From Acidimicrobiia bacterium (GTDB lineage: Bacteria; Actinomycetota; Acidimicrobiia; Acidimicrobiales; Bin134), in NCBI GenBank assembly GCA_009843565.1, contig VYDF01000134.1, positions 1-8,842 of the forward strand: DNA of 8,842 nucleotides, given 5' to 3'. Below the pieces are notes generated by a model. That model saw only the letters and a list, made by a program, of their open reading frames with translations, was not told the DNA's origin and ran no database searches. Below, in pieces: positions 5,488 to 8,842 of the stretch (position 1 is the first letter of the stretch; each line of letters starts with the position of its first letter). Made by a program: the position numbers and the translations under genes.

Positions 5488-7143
5488 GTGGCCATGCTGC
5501 GAGTGGCTCTATGCCAGATCAACTCAGTGGTTGGCGACATCAATGCCAACACCAATCGCATTCTCGCCGCGCTCGCGGCTGCAGAAGAGGCTGGATGCCA
5601 TGCCGCGGTCTTCCCCGAACTGGCGATAACCGGGTATCCCCCCGAGGATTTGGTGCTCAAGCGCAGGTTTGTCCAGGACAGCCGCAAGGCCATGGACAAC
5701 ATTGCCGCCCAATCCAGCTCATGCACCGCGGTAGTTGGCTTCGTGGACAGCGCCGATGGCTGCCACAACGCTGCGGGCATCGCCTCTGGTGGGCAATTGC
5801 TCGGCATTTACCACAAACGAGAGCTGCCCAATTACGGAGTCTTCGACGAACGCCGCTACTTCCGACCCGGGCTGGGAGCACCTGATCCTCATCTGATCGC
5901 TGGAGTAGCGGTGGGGGTGTCGATTTGCGAGGACGCCTGGGTATCAGAGGGGCCGATGGCCCAGATGGCAACCGCCGGTGCCGAGGTGATCTTCAACTTG
6001 AATGCCTCGCCCTACCACGTGGGAAAACTGGATCAGCGCTTGGATGTCCTCCGCATGAGGGCCGCGGAAACTGGCTGCGCCATCGTTTATGCCAATTTGG
6101 TGGGCGGCCAAGACGAACTGGTGTTCGATGGCGCCTCGCTGGTCATGGCCGCCGACGGCCGCGTCATCGCTCAGGCAGCCCCATTCCAAGAGAACCTCTT
6201 GGTTGCCGAGCTCGAGGTGGCCGACCGACCCGAACTGCCGCCGCCTCCTTCCATATCCCAGGAGATCAACTCGGTGCATCCCGGCTTGGGAGAGCTCGAT
6301 GAGCAGTACGAGGCCCTCGTGCTGGCCACCCGGGACTACGTACACAAGAACGGCTTCACCGATGTGGGCGTTGGCGTATCCGGTGGCATCGACTCCTCGC
6401 TGGTGGCGGCCATCGCCACCGACGCGCTGGGCGCCGACCATGTCCACGGCGTGCTCATGCCCTCCCGCTATTCCAGCGACCACTCGGTGGCTGATGCCGA
6501 AGCCCTGTGCCGGAACCTGGACATCGACTACCGGATCATCCCGGTGGAGCCCGGTCACCAGGCGTTTCTCGACATGCTGGCCCCGTCGTTCCACGGCTTG
6601 AACTCCGATCTGGCCGAGGAGAACGTGCAGTCTCGCATTCGGGGGACGCTGCTCATGGCCCTGTCCAACAAATTCGGCTGGCTGATCTTGACCACTGGCA
6701 ACAAGAGCGAGAGCGCCGTGGGCTATTCCACCCTGTATGGCGACACTGCCGGGGCTTACGCCGTGATCAAGGATCTCTGGAAGCTCCAGGTCTACGCCTT
6801 CGCCCGCTACCGCAATGAGCGAGCCGGTTGTGACCTCATTCCCGAAAACGTGCTGAGCAAGCCGCCCTCAGCCGAGCTGCGACCCGATCAGCGAGACGAC
6901 CAGAGCCTGCCGCCTTATGACGTGCTTGATCCGCTGCTGGAGGCCTATGTGGAGGGCGACCTAACCCCTGCCGACCTCTGCGGGCAGGGTTACGCACCAG
7001 AGTTGGTCCACCGCATCACCGGTTTGGTGGACCGAGCCGAGTACAAGCGCCGTCAAAACCCGCCCGGAGTGCGCATCACCGCCAAGGCCTTCGGCCGGGA
7101 CCGCCGATTGCCCATCACCAACCGCTATCGAGGCGGAGACTGA
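5488..7143 (+). CDS. nadE: Glutamine-dependent NAD+ synthetase
   Basis: It catalyses the last step of NAD+ synthesis, amidating nicotinate adenine dinucleotide with ATP and ammonia taken from glutamine. The 551-residue protein has two domains. The N-terminal carbon-nitrogen hydrolase glutaminase (about 4-250) has a Glu-Lys-Cys triad: Glu44 in FPELAITGYPPEDL, Lys110 in YHKRELPNYGVFDE and Cys147 in SICEDAW. The C-terminal NAD synthase domain (about 270-545) has the pyrophosphate loop SGGIDSS (298-304) and the conserved LLTTGNKSE-type and YSTLYGD blocks (400-418). It is the compact bacterial two-domain form, not the longer mycobacterial type of around 680 residues. GTG 5488 is preferred because a TAGCCT element sits at leaderless distance; ATG 5494 would drop only two residues. 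The stop overlaps the ATG of a possible micro-ORF (TGATG) within a 17-bp repeat that recurs 62 bases later. Lying next to glnA, it is a consumer of the glutamine made there. Confidence 0.97.
   Translation: MAMLRVALCQINSVVGDINANTNRILAALAAAEEAGCHAAVFPELAITGYPPEDLVLKRRFVQDSRKAMDNIAAQSSSCTAVVGFVDSADGCHNAAGIASGGQLLGIYHKRELPNYGVFDERRYFRPGLGAPDPHLIAGVAVGVSICEDAWVSEGPMAQMATAGAEVIFNLNASPYHVGKLDQRLDVLRMRAAETGCAIVYANLVGGQDELVFDGASLVMAADGRVIAQAAPFQENLLVAELEVADRPELPPPPSISQEINSVHPGLGELDEQYEALVLATRDYVHKNGFTDVGVGVSGGIDSSLVAAIATDALGADHVHGVLMPSRYSSDHSVADAEALCRNLDIDYRIIPVEPGHQAFLDMLAPSFHGLNSDLAEENVQSRIRGTLLMALSNKFGWLILTTGNKSESAVGYSTLYGDTAGAYAVIKDLWKLQVYAFARYRNERAGCDLIPENVLSKPPSAELRPDQRDDQSLPPYDVLDPLLEAYVEGDLTPADLCGQGYAPELVHRITGLVDRAEYKRRQNPPGVRITAKAFGRDRRLPITNRYRGGD
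7127..7143 (+). repeat. Copy 1 of a 17-bp direct repeat at the nadE stop
   Basis: ATCGAGGCGGAGACTGA ends exactly with the nadE stop codon and encodes its last residues (Arg-Gly-Gly-Asp). Its GGCGGAG lies 4 bases before ATG 7143 and could act as a ribosome binding site. An identical copy lies 62 bases downstream. Confidence 0.9.
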
Positions 7144-7205
7144 TGGCGGTTGAAACCCCGGAAACGCTGCTTCCGTTCTTTGGCAGCAATCGAGGCGGAG
7201 ACTGA
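7143..7205 (+). CDS. Possible 20-residue micro-ORF between nadE and the unknown gene
   Basis: The reading frame MAVETPETLLPFFGSNRGGD starts at ATG 7143, which shares its A with the nadE stop (TGATG, a re-initiation arrangement), with GGCGGAG 4 bases upstream. It ends in TGA two bases before the ATG of the next gene, so it fills the whole gap between two genes without waste. Its last four residues before the stop repeat the nadE C-terminus (RGGD) because both lie in copies of the same 17-bp repeat. I recognise no family, and there is no signal peptide or membrane segment. It could be a genuine small protein, a coupling device that carries ribosomes to the next gene, or an accident of a duplication. 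No homology evidence is available. Confidence 0.35.
   Translation: MAVETPETLLPFFGSNRGGD
7189..7205 (+). repeat. Copy 2 of the 17-bp direct repeat, before the next gene
   Basis: This is identical to 7127-7143. It again ends in TGA, here the stop of the micro-ORF, and places GGAG 7 bases before ATG 7208, serving as the ribosome binding site of the downstream gene. The two copies are 62 bases apart, so they are read in different frames relative to one another. Confidence 0.9.
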
Positions 7206-7207
7206 GC

Positions 7208-7756
7208 ATGGACATCGAGCAGTCGGCCGATGCCTGTGGTGGCTTGGCCTGGATTTCGGGGAGGCTGTTCGAGATCCAAGGCCGTTTGGCCACTGAAGTG
7301 GAGGTGCTGGATTCACGAACCCGAGCGCTGCTGGCCCGCTCCAGTCGGCGCCATGGCCAGCACGCCCAGTGGTGGCGTGGCCTGCTGCCTGATTCGCCGG
7401 CCTTGGCTGGCGCCGATCGGATTCGTCCCCCCACCCACGTTTGGGAGCGCCTAGCGGACCATATCCAAGATGCAGCGCCGACTGACGCGGTTGCCGCCAT
7501 CTACGAGGTGGCTCTGCCCCAGTTGATCTTTGTGATCGAGCATTTGGGCCATGACCTGTCGCCGGTCAGCGACGGAGCCGTGATTCGCACAGCGCGCATG
7601 GTGGCTGCCGACTTAGCCGAAGAGCGATACGACTCAAAAGATGTGTGGAATCCCCCCAATATCCCCTCTGATGGAGACCTCGAAGAGCTGGCGATTCGCT
7701 TTGTTGACGACTATCGCGAAAAAAGATGGCCTCCGCTGGTGACGCATCCGCGATGA
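7208..7756 (+). CDS. Hypothetical helical protein, possibly ferritin-like fold
   Basis: The product has 182 residues and I cannot name its family. It starts at ATG 7208 with GGAG 7 bases upstream. The sequence is predicted by eye to be mostly helical, with no signal peptide and no membrane segment. Helix-like stretches cover about 10-32 (LFEIQGRLATEVE), 36-60 (with HGQHAQWW at 49-56), 93-114 (AAIYEVALPQLIFVIEHL) and 124-141 (VIRTARMVAADLAEE). Glu and His residues at helix positions (Glu22, Glu30, His49, His52, Glu100, Glu111, His112) and the HxxHxxWW pattern resemble proteins with a ferritin-like four-helix bundle, but the canonical ExxH metal motif pairs are not clear. The C-terminal tail is charged and proline-rich. 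It is cotranscribed with, or at least downstream of, nadE on the same strand and precedes a sigma factor whose promoter seems to overlap its end. Codon use matches its neighbours, so nothing suggests recent transfer. Confidence 0.8.
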   Translation: MDIEQSADACGGLAWISGRLFEIQGRLATEVEVLDSRTRALLARSSRRHGQHAQWWRGLLPDSPALAGADRIRPPTHVWERLADHIQDAAPTDAVAAIYEVALPQLIFVIEHLGHDLSPVSDGAVIRTARMVAADLAEERYDSKDVWNPPNIPSDGDLEELAIRFVDDYREKRWPPLVTHPR

Positions 7757-7768
7757 AGCGGGTATCCT
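7739..7768 (+). promoter_or_regulatory. Candidate promoter of the sigma factor gene
   Basis: GTGACG (7739-7744, four of six to TTGACA) and TATCCT (7763-7768, four of six to TATAAT) are 18 bases apart, giving a predicted start near 7775 and a leader of about 105 bases. The -35 overlaps the last codons of the upstream gene. The leader (7769-7879) contains only a short GTCGA/TCGAC inverted repeat (7807-7821); I see no other signal in it. Confidence 0.45.
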
Positions 7769-7879
7769 TATCGGCTAAGCATTGTCCGTGTCTCTGCTCG
7801 GTCAGCGTCGACCGTTTCGACAGCGGCACCGGTGACTCCACGGATTATCGGGCCCAAGGACTATCGGGAAGGGGTGGCT

Positions 7880-8839
7880 GTGCCGAAAGAGCGTGTTGAG
7901 CGAGACGACGAGGATCTCGTTCGTCTCTATCTGACCGATATCGGCCAGTACCCGCTGCTCACCAAAGACGACGAGGTTGAGCTGGCCCAGAAGATCGAAG
8001 AGGGCAACGAAGCCCAGGCGCTCCTAGACCAAGACAAGCAGAACGAGCCCGGTGGCTCTGAGCGTCTGACGCCCGCTCGTCGCCGCATTCTGCGCCGCCA
8101 GGTCAAAGTGGGCGAGCAAGCTGAGCGTCGCTTCGTTCAGTCCAATCTGCGCCTGGTGGTGTCCATCGCCAAGAAATACCAGGCGTCCGGCCTCCCTCTG
8201 CTGGATCTGATCCAAGAGGGCAACCTTGGACTCATGCACGCGGTGGAGAAGTTCGACTGGCGCAAGGGCTTCAAGTTCTCCACCTATGCCACCTGGTGGA
8301 TTCGCCAGGCCATCACCCGAGGCATCGCCAACACCGGGCGCACCATTCGCCTGCCGGTCCACGCCGGCGACACTTTGGCCCGCCTCCAGAAGGCTCGAGC
8401 CAACCTGGAGAAGAAGCTGGGCCGTCCGGCCACCCTGGCCGAGCTGGCCGTGGAGGTGGACCTCTCCGAGGAGAAGGTCACCGAGGCCCTGCGCTTTGCC
8501 GCCGAGCCGTTGTCGCTGAGCGAGCCACTGCGTGAAGACGGCGACGCCGAACTAGGCGACGTGGTGGAAGACCGATCCGCCGAATCTCCCTTTGAGGTGG
8601 CTGCCACTGCGCTCCTACCCGAGGAGATCACCCGCCTGCTCGGCCCCCTCGACGAGCGGGAGAGGGAGATCCTCAAGCTCCGCTTCGGCCTCGATCGCGG
8701 CGAGCCCCGCACCCTCGAAGAAGTTGGCGAGCACTTCAACCTCACCCGCGAGCGCATCCGCCAAATCGAGGCGAGAGCCATGTCCAAACTCCGCCACCCC
8801 AGCAGCGACACCGGCGCCCGCGACCTCCTAGCTGTCTAA
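7880..8839 (+). CDS. RNA polymerase sigma factor, sigma-70 family group 1/2 (SigA/SigB type)
   Basis: It directs RNA polymerase to promoters. In the 319-residue reading from GTG 7880, region 1.2 is LVRLYLTDIGQYPLLTKDDE (13-32), region 2 spans about 81-152 with LLDLIQEGNLGLM (107-119) and the melting segment KFDWRKGFKFSTYATWWIRQ (124-143), and region 2.4 includes RTIRLPVH (154-161). Region 3 is about 165-235, and region 4 about 248-306 with the -35-reading helix-turn-helix from TLEEVGEHFNLTRERIRQIE (278-297). There is no long acidic region 1.1, so it is more like SigB or other group 2 factors than a full-length principal HrdB/SigA; a short-form principal factor cannot be excluded. After RTIRLPVH it reads AGD rather than the MVE of principal factors, a further hint of group 2. 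GTG 7880 has AAGGGG 5 bases upstream and begins just before region 1.2. GTG 7832 would add 16 residues and lacks a clear site. No anti-sigma gene is visible. The stop is 3 bases before the window end. Confidence 0.93.
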   Translation: MPKERVERDDEDLVRLYLTDIGQYPLLTKDDEVELAQKIEEGNEAQALLDQDKQNEPGGSERLTPARRRILRRQVKVGEQAERRFVQSNLRLVVSIAKKYQASGLPLLDLIQEGNLGLMHAVEKFDWRKGFKFSTYATWWIRQAITRGIANTGRTIRLPVHAGDTLARLQKARANLEKKLGRPATLAELAVEVDLSEEKVTEALRFAAEPLSLSEPLREDGDAELGDVVEDRSAESPFEVAATALLPEEITRLLGPLDEREREILKLRFGLDRGEPRTLEEVGEHFNLTRERIRQIEARAMSKLRHPSSDTGARDLLAV

Positions 8840-8842
8840 CCC

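Noticed and set aside
7152..7165. Two GAAAC boxes in the nadE downstream region as a GlnR site
   Set aside because: They are 9 bases apart, not 11, and lie inside the micro-ORF with no companion boxes.

Overview
The window is ordinary core chromosome of a GC-rich Gram-positive bacterium, almost certainly an actinomycete. The evidence is the combination of GlnE, a GlnR-type orphan response regulator, one alpha-type and one beta-type class I glutamine synthetase, a short SigA/SigB-type sigma factor, strong G/C preference at third codon positions, and a likely leaderless GTG start. A deep branch such as Acidimicrobiia would fit, but that is an inference I cannot test here. There are no RNA genes, insertion sequences, CRISPR arrays or phage genes, and no gene-free stretch exceeds 300 bases.

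Layout. Positions 1-1399 (minus) hold the N-terminal 466 residues of glnE, the adenylyltransferase that tunes glutamine synthetase; the gene runs off the left edge. A RidA-family deaminase (1364-1795, plus) diverges from it with overlapping 5' ends. RidA converges, after a 4-base gap, on a minus-strand operon made of an alpha-type glutamine synthetase (2471-3805) and a GlnR-like regulator (1800-2474) joined by a GTGA overlap. A 210-base divergent region (3806-4015) separates this operon from the beta-type, adenylylatable glutamine synthetase glnA (4016-5440, plus). Downstream on the plus strand are glutamine-dependent NAD synthetase nadE (5488-7143), a possible 20-residue micro-ORF (7143-7205), an unknown helical protein (7208-7756) and a sigma-70 family factor (7880-8839), which ends 3 bases before the window end.

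How the genes fit together. Most of the window is about making and controlling glutamine. GlnA makes glutamine, GlnE would modify GlnA at Tyr403, and GlnR would control transcription. NadE spends glutamine nitrogen to make NAD+. RidA clears reactive enamine/imine by-products of amino acid metabolism. The glnA intergenic region carries four five-base boxes at exact 11-base phase (3861-3898), which is the geometry of a GlnR operator. It also carries an inverted repeat and a mutually exclusive 10-bp pairing just upstream of glnA.

I found no clear new defence or mobile system. The items most worth a second look are the glnA intergenic control region, the placement of the GlnR-like gene inside a glutamine synthetase operon, the 17-bp repeat that creates stop/start junctions after nadE, and the glnE/ridA overlapping starts.
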